Assembly (NCBI GenBank): GCA_013368325.1
Contig: JAACJK010000059.1
Coordinates: forward strand, 806,001 to 870,000
Source: Ephemerocybe angulata
Lineage: Eukaryota > Basidiomycota > Agaricomycetes > Agaricales > Psathyrellaceae
DNA: 64,000 nucleotides
Direction: 5' to 3'
Both the position numbers and the translations under genes were made by a program. This document shows positions 11,673 through 23,517 of this stretch, one piece after another; position 1 is the first letter of the stretch; the number at the start of each line of letters is the position of its first letter. The notes under the pieces are model-generated. The model saw only the letters and a list, made by a program, of their open reading frames with translations, was not told the DNA's origin and did not search any database.

Positions 11673-14600
11673 CTACAAACCAGCTTGACGGTTCAAGATA
11701 TACAAACTCAAGTCCTGCCACCCTCCTCCGACTCGGCACATAACCTTCTTCGTCATCACCATCTTTACACTATCCTTCGCGACCCCCTGCTCACCAGCCT
11801 TCACCTTCGTGGCCCTGGTCATTGTCGTCAAGCGTAGTGTGACAGTCTTACTCCCCAACGCGTTCGAAAAAGTATACTGAGCCTTGACCTCTTCACCCTC
11901 CTTCGGTGCCTTCTTCAAAGGCGGGTCCACTCTCTCCACTTTCAGGCCATGTGGGACCCCATTGACAATCCTCCCCACTTCCACATCGAGGGGATCCTTC
12001 GAGTTTCCCACAATGTATTCGTGCAGTGGGCCCGTCAATGTCGCCGTCGACGCCCCAATATTCGCATCGTAAAGGCCCGACCTGGATCCCGGCCGGCTAT
12101 TCGGTGATGCATACACACTCCCACTCCCCGTGCTGTTTGCCGCACTCACACTCCCCACCCCATCCCTAAAACTGGACGGTGGTAATCTTGAGATACTGGT
12201 CGGAGGTCTCGTCGTCCCTGTCCCACTCGCATTCGCGCCTCCCGTCGCAGCGCTCACACTCCTCATCATAAACATATCAGGCGTCTGCGCCCTCCTCGCG
12301 CTCGCCTTGAAGGGGCTCATCGAGTTCATTCCATTCGACAACATCCGCATCGTGGGGCTCTCTGCCCCTGCGCGCCCGTACCCTATATGTGACATGGACG
12401 AGCTTGGCCTGCTTCGACCCCCTGGCGAGGAGCCGCTAATGTGCACCGTGGGCACGGGTATCATTGACCGACTTGGCGGTCGGGGTGGATGTGCGCCAGG
12501 GGTTCCGCCACTGATGCTACCAGTCGACGAGAATGCGGGTGAGAAGGGCCTGTTGTCAGTGCTGTTTGGGCTCCAGTCGCCTGCCATTGGCATTCCAGAG
12601 AACATATCGGCTTTGTTGCCGACTGAGACTGATCGTCCAGGTGAACGTGCAGGCGTCGGAATACTCGAAGGGGTCTTCGGTCTTGGCCGCGGCGTCATCG
12701 TGCTGCCAAAAACGGCGCTTGACGAGGGCGTTTGTGCCCTGGACGGGGGACGCGATGAAACACGTGATGGTGTATTGAACCTTGAACTCGACCCGCTCAT
12801 AGTGCTAGAGAAGGAAAGAGGTGGCGGGGGTCCGTGGAATTGAGATGAAGAGTACGTGGTCGAATTCGAAGAGCCGATAGGGGACCATGGGCGTGACGAT
12901 GACATGGAAGCCCTCGAAAGGCTTCTGCGGCCTGGCGTGCCGACCATGAGTGGAGGTACCGGCGGAATATCACCCACCCCATTGTAACCTCCGTACATCC
13001 CTGTAGATGAAGGGGGTCGTGAGGACGCTCTCGATGGTGTCCCTCTAGTGGTCCCACCAGGTGTTCGCTTCTCTGCAGCAGACCCATTGACATTGGTACT
13101 GCTGTTCCAAGTGGGTCGTCCTGCCAAGTTAGGGGGTAAGATTCCAGTGGTCAATGATGACAGACTCCGCCCCGCAGTTGATGCTGAGACGCTGGCGAAG
13201 TACGCCCTTGAGTTGTCGTCGGGTTTGTTTATGCGTGGGGAGGAATCAGGTGTAGCAGAACTTTGACTGTACTTGTGGCCCGATCTATCAGGAGTAACGG
13301 GCTCAGGAGCTTTCGCCCCTGTGAACAGAGAAGTTCTCTGCTTCCTAAATGTCTGAGAAATTGTGTGGAAGTTACTCGAGCTGGAAGAGCTAGGAGGGGG
13401 CTCAGAAGCAGGGGTCTTGAGCTTCTTGTTCACCGATAAAGGCGTGACGACACTGGGATTCGAAATATTGGGTCGCCCGTTGTTCGAACCAGTGATCCTT
13501 CTCGCGAGCTTCCTGAATGGCGAGATTGATCGAGAAAGCGTGCCTCCACTCTTCTCGGACCCTCTCTCGGAGCCCCCACTAAGCTGCCTGGTTGCACTTG
13601 GGGGCGTAGCCAGATACCCAGAGGTGCTTGACCCAGTTTCGCTCTCAGCCGCGTCGGCAGCGAGCAAGATTTTTCGAACGTTCTCCAGCTCTGTGTCGGT
13701 CCTCGCTATTCGATCCCGGAGCGTTTTCCATCGCTGCGCGGATTCAGAGTGGCGTCGCAAAGTTTCTCCGTTCTTCGTCACCCGGTCTCGCACCCCCCGG
13801 TCAATGATGGAGAGAACCTTCGATGTGGCCGGCATATAGTGTCTGCACGTCAACAGTCAAAGTAAGTCAATAGCACTTTAAGTTACAATCTTGCAAGTGC
13901 TTACTTCTTCTTCGCTTCGTAGGATTCTAGAAGCGAACCGAAGGTCTCGAGGGTAATGGCAGTTTTACTCATGGAACTTGAACCAAACAAGTCGTCCCCT
14001 CCACTTAGCCCACTCCGCTTCTGCTGGTGAACTTGAAATATGAAGTCCTGTTCATAACCACGATTTTAACGAAGCTTCCAATGGGATTGGATACACCTAC
14101 GCACCTGACATCGGGTGACAGCCTTCTCTAGGCTTGACATCATCCCATCCGCCTGGTCGGTCACAGTTCGGAACACGGTCAACCATTTGTCTTCCTTCAG
14201 CTCCTCCCTCAGCACATCGCTCTCGTCTTGTACAGACTCCCACTCTACAACCAACGCCGAATGCTTCCTGATCAATGCTGCCGTGGTATCGTTGGATGAT
14301 GATGAAGAAGACCCGTTCATATTAGTAGCCGTCGGTGTCACTGCAACGGAAGCCTGTGTCGCAGTAAGGGGAGTTGCAGGGACAGGGAGATAGGGCTGCA
14401 TGTTTTCGTTAACCGATTTGATTCCCTTCTCGACTGACTCTAGCCGTTCGTCGAGGGCCATGAGAGACCTGTCGATGATGCTTGTCACATTGTCTGTATT
14501 GTTGAGAGGCGAATTCGGCTCTCCAGTAGCATTCTGGGACTGTGACTTGTGTCGGAGTTCTTGAATCTCTAGAAATGAACCCGCGAAGAGCGAATAAGTC

Positions 14601-15218
14601 TCAAACCTATGGGAATGTTCCCAAGCGGACCAAACCCACCGAATATCCTGGTTTGTATGTCTGAAATCGCATATGAGAGTTCTGTGATGTGTGTTGAGAT
14701 TGCGAGGATTCGTAGATCCCTGGATAGGTTTCCGTAACGAACGTCAGCACAGCGGGTCCTAGCAGCAAGAATAACGCGAAAAAAACGCGCTGTTGAGGAA
14801 AGGCAGATGTACTCACTCTTGACTTCGACTCTTCTGCTTTCCCAGTGCTTTGGGCGATGTGGGGCTCTTGCTCAGGCCAAGAGTGCTTCCAGTAATTGTT
14901 ACATTCTCTATTAGGTGAAGCCGGAGATTAGTTAATGGCAGAAGGTATGACTGGCAATGGCATCCTGAGCAGAACTAGCGAAGCCGCACCACCCCAGAGC
15001 GATTCGGACCTCGGATGACGAGGTCAGGTAAAGATGAAGAGACATCAAGACATACCTTCGTCACCCCCCTCCAACGAATATTTCGACAACGAAGATGACG
15101 ACGAGGTTGCTGAGGGATGCGACTGGATCGAGGGTGATGGCGGCACAGAGTTGTTCACTGTCCTGAAGTGGGAGTTGGACGAGGTAAGCGAAGACGGAAC
15201 ACTGAGGACACTCGTCAT
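11673..15218 (-). CDS. KAR9: KAR9-like spindle-positioning protein with GAR-like C-terminus
   Basis: The N-terminal half resembles fungal Kar9, which links microtubule plus ends to actin-based transport so that the spindle and nucleus are oriented. Family-like stretches include LRILAISTHITELSYAISDI, IIDRSLMALDERLESVEKGI and a helical block ending at ELENVRKIL. A very large middle part is Ser, Pro, Gly and Thr rich and predicted disordered; it probably contains SxIP-like microtubule-tip motifs, which I did not map. The C-terminal 120 residues contain VMCRVGGGWQDLSLYILN, which resembles the GAR (Gas2-related) microtubule-binding domain. Exons: 15218-15056, one near 14914-14822, one near 14724-14645, one near 14569-14105, one near 14050-13920 and a long last exon of about 2.2 kb. 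The first ATG in frame is at 15218; a TTG upstream is ignored. Confidence 0.75.
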
Positions 15219-15597
15219 GGCGTTGCAAGAAGACAAGAGGGCAAGCTAGTTTATAACCAGAGGTTGAGGGCGGTGGCGACGGGTCAGCGAGTTGGCTTTG
15301 GTGTAGGAAGACCTGGATACGAAAACAAAGCCAGACTGGTGGGAGTATAAGGGGAATGAAGGTCGTTATGTGCCCAAGGCCTCTTCGTTATGCTCGCATA
15401 AGAACCAGGGTTTCTTGCGGGAAAAGAACAGGTCGAAAGCTAAAGCCTGACTGGCTTTGTTGGCGGTGGGCGAGGGGAGATGATGGCACCGGTCAGGAAA
15501 GCGTCAAATTCAATCAATAGGTTAATAGAACACCAAAAGTTCCCACAATCACAAAAAACTAACTATGTACATGCAGATACAGGCTTAAGATATAGGA
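15219..15597. other. Intergenic region between KAR9-like and CLR2 genes
   Basis: The 379 bases between the KAR9-like start and the CLR2 stop should hold the KAR9 promoter and leader and the CLR2 3' end. A plus-strand frame at 15034-15249 is mostly antisense to KAR9 exon 1. Nothing else was recognised. Confidence 0.4.
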
Positions 15598-18500
15598 CTA
15601 ATCGACATTCATGACTGCGTCCTCGTGCGATTGGGGTTCACCTACGTCTCTCTGCCCATGCAAGTCTTCGTCCATGTCATGCTGACTCTCCGCATCATCT
15701 CCATGGTCCATGCTGTCGTCCTCATCTCCGTCGCTACCGGACCCAGCGATGTCTTCTTGGTGCCGGTTCATGTCTGCAATCGCATCCTGCTCGGCGTCCT
15801 CAATCATCTGAGCTCGACTTTTCTTGTTGAATGTCGGGTCAACTGCATTGTGGTGGCCAGCACACAAGCCTTCCAACGCGAAGAGGCTTGTGAATTCGTT
15901 GAACTTCCCGCCTCCTAGTCGTGGGGCGGCAAGAACTGGCAGGATCTTGGCAGCGAGCAATGGGTGGGATAGTAGTCGAGGGTAGTATCTTCCGCTGACG
16001 AGAGCTAGATTGAGAACAGCCTCGTAGCCAGCTTTGAGAATAGGGCGGAAGCGATAGCCCTTGGGCGCTTGAGGAATGAGATAGTGACCGGGCGGAGACG
16101 GCTGTAGCGGATGTGGTTGGGGGCCCGTTGGGCGGTTCGTAGAAGATGGTAGCAGCGATTCATCAACGCTTGCTCGGAAGTTTGCAGTCGCCTCTTTTTG
16201 CCTAAGATACTCTAATCTCTGCTTCTTCTCCGCTTCGTACTGTTCCTTGAGGTCCGGCTCCGTTTCTTCCCAAGTGAGTTCCGCCAATTCGTACAACATC
16301 CCACAAACCCGACCCTCCTTCTTCAGCTTCCCGTCTGACTTCGGAACCTCCACAAGAAATATCCCATCAATCTTCAAGAAAATTCCCCGCGAGTTTGCAC
16401 TCTGAGTGATAGCATGACTGTGCAACCAAGGCGGTGGAAGGTCCACTTCCTTTTCTTTCCCTTTCCCGTTGGTCCCGTTGCGTGCGATCCCATCTCGGCG
16501 ACGAAGCTCCTCCAGGTCATCCAAAGTCTTCTTCCCTACCCCACTAGCTTGATACACATTCGGGGCGCCGTCAGGGGCCAAAGCGCCACGCGAAAGCTTG
16601 ATTCTAACGAAGTCGTCCACCCAGATCCGCTCTGTTCCCCACCACATACCCTGGAAGCGGACTTGCGTCAAAGCTCCAGGCCGATTTGACCGCTGACCGC
16701 TGGAGCTCCCAGACGACGGTCCCGCTGTGCCCTCTGCAGTCTTCAAACTGGGGCCGATGCCCAAAGCGCTGACAGCCATCTCCCTCACCGCCAAATCGTC
16801 CATTGAGTTACTGGTCCCAGATATCTCTTGGTACACTGGCCCGCTGCCGATGACCTCGTTGAGGTTCATTTTTTTCGACGAGGAGAATGTGCTCGGGCCA
16901 CTGGCATTGGCTCGCCCAGCAGCTGCGATGGCGCTATCTAGGGATAGGCCTTGCGTGAGAGCCGTCGTCGTCGTCGTCGTGACTCGATGCGCAACGGGTG
17001 GAGACAAGGCACCTTGAGGTCGAGAGGTCGACGCAGAGGAAATCGATTCACCGGTTGGAGCGATGGCGCGAGAAACGACATTTACTCGCACGTTTCCAGT
17101 CTCGTAGCCTGGGGGTACGTAGTGAAAGTCCCATTTATCTGTGAGCGCCCAGTCGTTGCACATGCGAGATGCAGTCTGCAAGGCAAATGCATACGCAGAA
17201 ATCGCATTGCATTCCTTCCTCTTGGCATCCTCTTCTGAATCCCTGAGCCGCCCAAACCTTTTTGATGCAGATACGGGATCGAAACCCCTGATAGTGTCCA
17301 GCTCGAAGTTGTAGTACTCCGCTGGAACACCTTTCAGCCACTCGACGAAGTCTTCTGGAGGTGGATCCGCCAGGTATGGAAGGACCATTGAGGCCGGTTG
17401 TTCTACCCTGAGGTGGACTCCGATGAGTTGAATGGTGTAAATGACGGTTTCCTTGATGGACCAATTCCCAGAAGAGGAGGATTGGTATTCGGAAGAGGGA
17501 GCGAGGGGAGTTGATTGCCCCACACGACTGGGCAGTGCAGGAATGGGGGGCCGACTGGCAGGGGAAGGCGAGGCATTGGCATTGCCAACCCCGTTAGAGG
17601 TGTTTGCAGGGGCAGAGGATGCATGGGGAATTGAGGAGGGTATCTGGTCATTGGCTGACTGGGATGAAAGAGCCCCGGAGGGGGGAGATTGAGGGCGAAA
17701 TGATGAGGCGGCGGAGGGAAATTGGCGGGGTTGAATAGGTTGGGCTGGATTCCCGGAAAGGTCTGCCCTGGAGGGAAAAGGAGATGCGGGAGGGCGGCCG
17801 TTTAGCGTAGGGTCTTGAGAGAGGAGTGGAGAAGCGATCTGCTTGCCTTGAGGCTGGGGGGGATAGGTGGGTCCGTTGGCTACTCCGTTGGCGGTATGTG
17901 GACTAGGTATTGGAACGTTCTTAATCTTCGAACTTTTGACAATCCCGGGCCAGTTGTTGATGTTGTGCTCCGGAGGTGCGCCGATACCTCTCAAAGGTAT
18001 GCCTTCTTCGGGAAGACGCACCCACACAACTTCACCTTCTCTAAACCACCGGCGTAAGGGAGGATCCCCATTATTCGACGCCGAAGCAGATTGGGATGAG
18101 CGCAGTTGAGCACCAGGATTCATGATGGTCTCGTCGTCGTCGTCCCAACTCAGGACCCCCATCTTGTCGTTCGCGCTTCTGGAGTAGACTGCCCTCAAGT
18201 CCCTATTTCTCGTTGCCAGCATAGGCATGTCCAGAACAGTATCAGACACCTTCAAGCTGCTCATGGGCTTTAGTTGTTTCTGCACCGACGCAAACACCTT
18301 GGGAGCTTCTTCCTTCGTCTTCGCCGCCCCGACTTGGCGAACCCTTTGCTCTCGGTGTGCACGACGCTTTGCGAGCGAGGTCGTGTCGCGATCCCTTTCT
18401 CGCCGTCCCCATCCTTGTTTTTGCAGGGCGCTGTAGATATCTCGTCCCTGAGTCAGAGGTCGTGCATCTGCGTCTTTCCATGCGCCTGGTCCAGAGGATG

Positions 18501-19118
18501 GGGGCACAGATGGTTGGGATGCTGTATGAACAAGAGTTTCCAAGGCGCCGCTAATGACCTTCTGGGGGATTTTCTTGCAGTACTTGCAGTAGCAGTTCGC
18601 CGTGTTCATCGTCGCGTCGCGGCAAAGCCAGAGAGCGTGTGGAGCAAACTCCTTGGGAGAGCGAAAACGCCTGGATTGTGGGCCTGAGGGGTTTCATCAG
18701 TATGGCTGAGAGACCTATAAACCAATAACATACCATAGAGGTAGATATCGTGTCTAATGTTCCCATTAGCAGGCCCTTTGTGATGGTCGTACAATTGGTA
18801 GTTAGCAGGCCAACCCCTCAGTATTGCCTTGTCAGGTGCTGTGGAAATCTTTTAGTTCCCTAAGATGTAGCATGGACGATACGACGTACTAATGCCTCCT
18901 ATATCAACTGCACAGACGTTACCAACGGCGAGCCTCCACTTAATAGCAACAGGATGGTCAATAGGGAGGGCCTGCATGTAGTTGACCTCCCCATCGCGGA
19001 CTTCATATGTGGTGTTTCTCGGCCACGTCCCTTGGTCTCCGTCCGAGCGAGGGAAGTCGATATATTCTGCGTCGACTGGAACCTTGCAGTTTGGAGTGCC
19101 AAGACCTCGTTTCGACAT
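15598..19118 (-). CDS. CLR2: Transcription-silencing protein Clr2-like (cryptic loci regulator 2)
   Basis: This is a homologue of Clr2, which in fission yeast belongs to the SHREC histone-deacetylase/remodelling complex that silences heterochromatin. Exon 1 (19118 to about 18892) gives the N-terminal Clr2 region with EVNYMQALPIDHPVAIKWRL. Exon 2 gives LYDHHKGPANGNIRHDIYLY. The third exon (about 18686-15598) opens with FRSPKEFAPHALWLCRDAT and NCYCKYCKK, whose four close cysteines/histidine are typical of the Clr2 zinc-binding part. Further on, WFREGEVVWVRLPEEG and NNWPGIV mark the BAH/tudor-like Clr2 core. The long region between is Pro/Ser-rich. The tail is very acidic (runs of Asp, Glu and His). 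Splice phases fit at both introns (LYG|PQS and GGI|TPD). In the third exon a run of ACG codons gives a short poly-Thr stretch. It is divergent from the sterol acyltransferase gene. Confidence 0.8.
16963..16980. repeat. Short GTC/ACG trinucleotide run inside CLR2
   Basis: Six tandem copies of a three-base unit lie inside the CLR2 coding sequence and encode a run of threonines on the minus strand. In-frame length changes would alter only the number of threonines, in a disordered part of the protein. Confidence 0.8.
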
Positions 19119-19612
19119 GGGAGTGTGAGGCCAACTTCGTGTGCTGACTTGTCAAGACTCAAATTCGAACGATGTCAAGAACGGCTGCGATTTGGGATGT
19201 GGGAATTGATTACATACACAGTCTTGAATAGCGGAGCCGTTCTCCAGCCTCGTATTCAAGTCCTTTCACCTTCTTGTCTACACAAATCTGTATCGCCCAC
19301 TCGTTGCTCTATTTCGAATGACTCTCTACATTATTCAGTCAAGTCTTCGCTCAGCGCTCAGTACTCGTTCCTTATCCACAGCCGTGATATATCTACACCG
19401 TGTCATGATATATCCCACATGCTCGGTGTTAAACTACGCGGCGAGAGCGACTCTGGACTCGCAGAACGTCAACTGGAAATTTTCATAAGGAGACGCTTTG
19501 AAGAGGCCGCACAAATCGGAGTAGATTACATATGTAGCCTTTGTCTATGTAGCGCGTAGCGTTCCATCATATCAATGGATGACGTCTCACAGGAATCTCT
19601 TCTTCTGCAACC
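19119..19612. promoter_or_regulatory. Divergent promoter, CLR2 / sterol acyltransferase
   Basis: These 494 bases separate two start codons on opposite strands, so the interval must carry both promoters. I found no clear TATA box, riboswitch or repeat. Because one of the genes is a sterol enzyme, a search for sterol-response-element (SRE) motifs here would be sensible; I did not see a clear one by eye. Confidence 0.5.
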
Positions 19613-21707
19613 ATGTCCACGTCTACCAGCGGGGGGAAGTACGAGACTTCCACCGGCACTCTCTATATCTCAAAACCATACAGATCGAGGTCGTCGAAGA
19701 AACTGCGCGCTCTTGTTACCTTCGCACCACGAACCTCCGCCTTCGACAGCAGGAACGAGACATCCGGAACGAATGAATTCAGGGGTTTCTTCTCCCTCTT
19801 CTGGGTCTCGATCTTCATCTTCGCCGTTCAGACCTATGTCAAGAGCTTCGAAACCAGCGGAATGCCCCTCAGCCTCGATTTTGCGGCCATGTTCTCGAGA
19901 GACGCCATAACTCTTGCGTGGAGCGATGTGCTACTGGTCCTAACGACTGGGATTTGCGTACCCTTCGCCATCGCGCTCAAGAACAACTGGATTCAATACT
20001 ACTGGACGGGCCTTCTCATCCAGCATATCCTACAAACTTCCATCCTCTTCTCAGCGATAGTTTGGACCTTTAATCGCCAGTGGCCATGGGTTCAGTCTGG
20101 ATTCCTCACGTTGCATTCCTTGGTGGGTGAAACGGCTCTTTCTCGAAGGGATCCATTCCGCTGACCCAAGTACATCTTAGGTCATGATCATGAAGATGCA
20201 CTCGTATATGACTGTCAACGGCCACATGCAGGTTACGCGTGCCAAAGCAGAGGCACTACTCGCCCAACTCAAGGAACGAGTAGAGGAGCTAACTCCGGGG
20301 ACATCATGGGATGACGCCATTACCTTGGCTCAGAAGACCCGCTTGGAGAACGAGAGGCGAGAGGATGTAGCTATGGGGATGTCTCGGACTGACTCGGGGA
20401 CCTCGACGCCTGGGCACGGTACTCCACTACCCGCTGAGGCGGGAAACCCAAACGCGACATCGTCGTACGTGGAGGCAAGTACGGCGTCAGCTCTCCGGCG
20501 TCGCCTCGCCCAGGTCGTGGCATCGGAACCTACCCAACCGAATGGATCGAGTCACCCTTTGAAACAGGTGCATTCCGCTGGGTCGTCGGCGGTGGATGCA
20601 GAAGTCCCGAGCACAAATGGGATAGCTGAAACGTCATCCGCTTCGCCCCCAGAGCCTCCATCGATAGACTTCATTGTCCCGCCACGCCCTCCACCTCCAC
20701 CTCATCCACTTGTACACCATCCAAACCAAGAGATAGCCGCCAGGGCTGAAGAATACTCAGAGGTCCTCTCTGATTTGAGAAGCACTGGGCCGACCGAGTA
20801 TTACCAATGGCCAGATACCATTACTTGGAAGAACTTTGCCATGTATCAGCTCACTCCGAGTTTGGTTTATGAACTCGAGTACCCTCGAACGACGAAGATA
20901 CGCCCATTATATGTCTTTGAGAAGACGGTAAGCACAGGTGTTCATTTTAGTAGCATTGTCATTGATATCCCTGTTTAGGTGGCGACCTTCGGCACATTTG
21001 CGCTTCTGTACACTGTAACTGACCGCTTCATCCTTCCTTACACGCCCGCACCAGGCCAATCATCCTTCCGCTCCCTTCTGGACCTTGCTCTGCCCTTCAT
21101 GATCGCGTATCTTTTGCTATTCTACATCATATTTGGTAAGTTCACCTTGCATCCATCCCCGCCAGCTGACGCTGACAACATACGTCTCCAGAATGCATTT
21201 GCAACGGCTTCGCAGAGTTGGCATAGTACGCCAAACCATTCCTTTCACATACTACCTTTGCTAACTAATTCTTAGCTTTGCCGATCGCCAGTTCTACGAA
21301 GATTGGGTAAGTTAACAGAGCTCATTTGCCATATCTTCTTCTTACCTTCTGTTCAGTGGAATTCGACATCTTGGGATGAATTCTCACGAAAATGGAACAA
21401 GCCCGTTTACACCTTCCTCCTCCGGCACGTCTATGCCGCGACAATCCTCAGCAGCTACCACCTCTCCCGAACCGCCGCCATGCTCGTAACCTTTGCACTC
21501 AGCGCTGCGGCGCACGAGCTCGTTATGATCATCGTCACCAAGAAGATCAGGATGTATCTCTTCGTCATGCAGTTAGTTCAGATTCCTATGATCTTGATTG
21601 GGCGGTTGCCTGCGGTTAAGAGGAATAAGACTATGGGGAACATTGTGTTTTGGTTAGGGCTGTACGCTGGATTCCCGTTGCTGTGCGTTGCCTATGTAGC
21701 GCATTGA
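19613..21707 (+). CDS. ARE2: Sterol O-acyltransferase (ACAT/ARE family)
   Basis: This MBOAT-family enzyme of the ER membrane esterifies sterols with fatty acyl-CoA for storage in lipid droplets. Evidence: the family signature FYEDWWNSTSWDEFSRKWN, which includes the FYxDWWN motif; the later SAAAHELVMI, whose His is the likely catalytic residue; and multiple hydrophobic helices such as DVLLVLTTGICVPFAIAL and GNIVFWLGLYAGFPLLCVAY. Exons run from 19613 to about 20120, 20182-20927, 20979 to about 21135, one near 21192-21225, one near 21277-21305 and 21357-21707. Exon 2 encodes a long cytosolic loop rich in Ser, Thr and Pro, which separates the first helices from the catalytic half. The start at 19613 follows a good context (accATG). 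It could equally be called ARE1; fungi often have one or two copies. Confidence 0.88.
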
Positions 21708-21884
21708 GCGAAGGAGGTCTCTGCCTCTCCCACCCCTGGCACAGACTCGTTACTGATTACCATTGAAACTACTAACCTACAAGCTTCGGTTATACCCTAC
21801 ACGCTAAAGCGCTAATGCATAATAAATTAGTGGCTGAAATAGAACATTCAGTTTTAAACCTGCTTCGTAGATTCTGGCCTGAGG

Positions 21885-21908
21885 TGCCCCGGCCACCCGG
21901 GGAAGCAC
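21885..21908. repeat. Inverted repeat able to form a hairpin
   Basis: The arms GTGCCCCGG and CCGGGGaaGCAC pair around a four-base loop, with a two-base bulge. It lies about 180 bases downstream of the sterol acyltransferase stop codon, so it may sit in that gene's 3' untranslated region or just past it. No function is known; the call is structural only. Confidence 0.5.
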
Positions 21909-22139
21909 TTACACACGTCTCAGGTCTGAGAGTGTTATCATGGAGCCGTAGGGTTGTCTAGATTACTAACCTTCCTTTACACCACTTCTAGGATCGCAGG
22001 TCTTATCGTTTAATTCGATGCCCCTGACAGACTTTTCCCCAGTACGACATTCTTCGACACAGCACGGAGCCGGGGCGCCATATCCAACGGGAACCACTAC
22101 AGTGCTGATATCCTTCCAGAAGGTGAACTCAGGCGGAGC

Positions 22140-23275
22140 AGAAGGTTGACTGTAAGCACGCAAGATACCTATCTGGCTGGCTACTAGACCGACTCAGCTC
22201 TTTCAACATAGCGCGCAGTGCACTCTGCTGTGCAGGTCTGCGAGGAGTGGGACGAAGTCTTCACACCGATTCTATACGAGCACATAAGCATCTACGATGG
22301 AGAGAACTTGGACGCATTGGTGCGCGATACCGATTCAGCTTTGAAGGCCCGATTTGGGCGCTTCGCTAGGCGCCCTGACCTCATCTTGGGTTTGGGCATA
22401 TTCCCCAGGCGCCACAGCTGGTTGCAGCTCTGCCGAAGGTGATCACCGTCGTGGCACAGTGGGGGTTTAAATTCATCAAGGATTCGACCCCTTCTCTTTT
22501 CTCAATGCGCCACCTCCGTTGTTGAGCCACCTTCACTGGTTTGCGGCGCAGTCCCGAAGGTTTTCCAGTGATCCTCCTCAAATCCTCTGGAATAGGTTCA
22601 AGACGTTCATGAAGGAGCACCCAAACCTAAAAAACTGCGGTATCCCTTTTGTTTTCGCCCCGCCCCATCCCAATCAACCCGTCCCAAGCTCCCCTCCCAT
22701 GCGGTCCCGAGTCAGGGAGCGGGACTTCCAGCATCAGGACGAGGGCCGACAATTTTTTACTCTCGGGCCTGCCCGCCCTGGCACTTCCGAATATCGAGTC
22801 CGTCCAATTCGCCTATCGCCCCAGGACGAGAGTTCCTGGACCCCCAGCACCCCCGCCCGAATACTTTAAGTCCTTCCTCCGAAAACACGAGTACGGAGAG
22901 CAATTGACGTCGGTATTCTTACCCCACATCGAATGGTCGGATGTCTCCCATACCTCATGACCAAGTCATAAAAGAAGATGTCGGGATTGCCCTCTACAGG
23001 AATTACTTTGGGCTTCGAATGGCAGGGACGCCGACACACGATTGGAGTTCGGAAACGAGCCTGGCCATAGTACGTTTGCGCCAGGTGTCCCCGCTCAACC
23101 TGCGCTGGCTGTGCGCCGACAATGGGGAGACCGAAGACTGGCAGTACCGAGGTACCAAGAGGGTGCTGGGGTTGCATCATACGCTGATTGCCTACTCCCT
23201 GGTCACTTGAAGCACATTTCCGAACCTGAGGACTATTCGGGTCATGGAGGTGGTGGAGATGGAGATGTATAGGAT
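22140..23275 (+). pseudogene. Broken F-box/LRR-like gene relic
   Basis: The stretch VCEEWDEVFTPILYEHISIY near 22233 is typical of agaricomycete F-box-like proteins just after the F-box. The reading continues through at least four frames: up to 22442; then from about 22396 a different frame reads IPQAPQLVAALPKVITVVAQ; then 22519-22760 reads PPQILWNRFKTFMKEHPNLK; then to 22960 LPALALPNIESVQFAY and LPHIEWSDVSH; then SPLNLRWLCADNGETEDWQY near 23090. The shifts are not at splice signals, and stops interrupt each frame. I therefore read it as a decayed member of the large F-box-like families of these fungi rather than a spliced gene. A start codon and the F-box proper are missing or unrecognisable. 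Sequencing errors could mimic some shifts. Confidence 0.6.
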
Positions 23276-23517
23276 CGTTGGGAATAGTGAGACGTGTACA
23301 CATCTTGCTACGCCGGGTCGGTGGGCCTCACATTCAATCGGTGTGGAGGACAGCGTTGGGATTCGATTGGCTGAGATCGAGCTGGGAATTTGCCGACTGA
23401 AGGGTCTGGTGCATTCCGTCCGTGCATGTATGAGAGTTGCAGTGTCATAGACGTAGTAGACTATTATATAAATCATGATTACACAGAATAGATCCGATGA
23501 TAGTTGGTATAGCAGGT

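Noticed and set aside
12130..12843. Plus-strand frame of 237 codons
   Set aside because: Antisense to the low-complexity middle of the KAR9-like gene; the hydrophobic look comes from reverse reading of Ser/Pro/Gly codons.
22470..22500. GGATTCGACCCC, resembling a tRNA B box
   Set aside because: No A box or clover-leaf could be drawn around it, and it lies inside the F-box-like relic.
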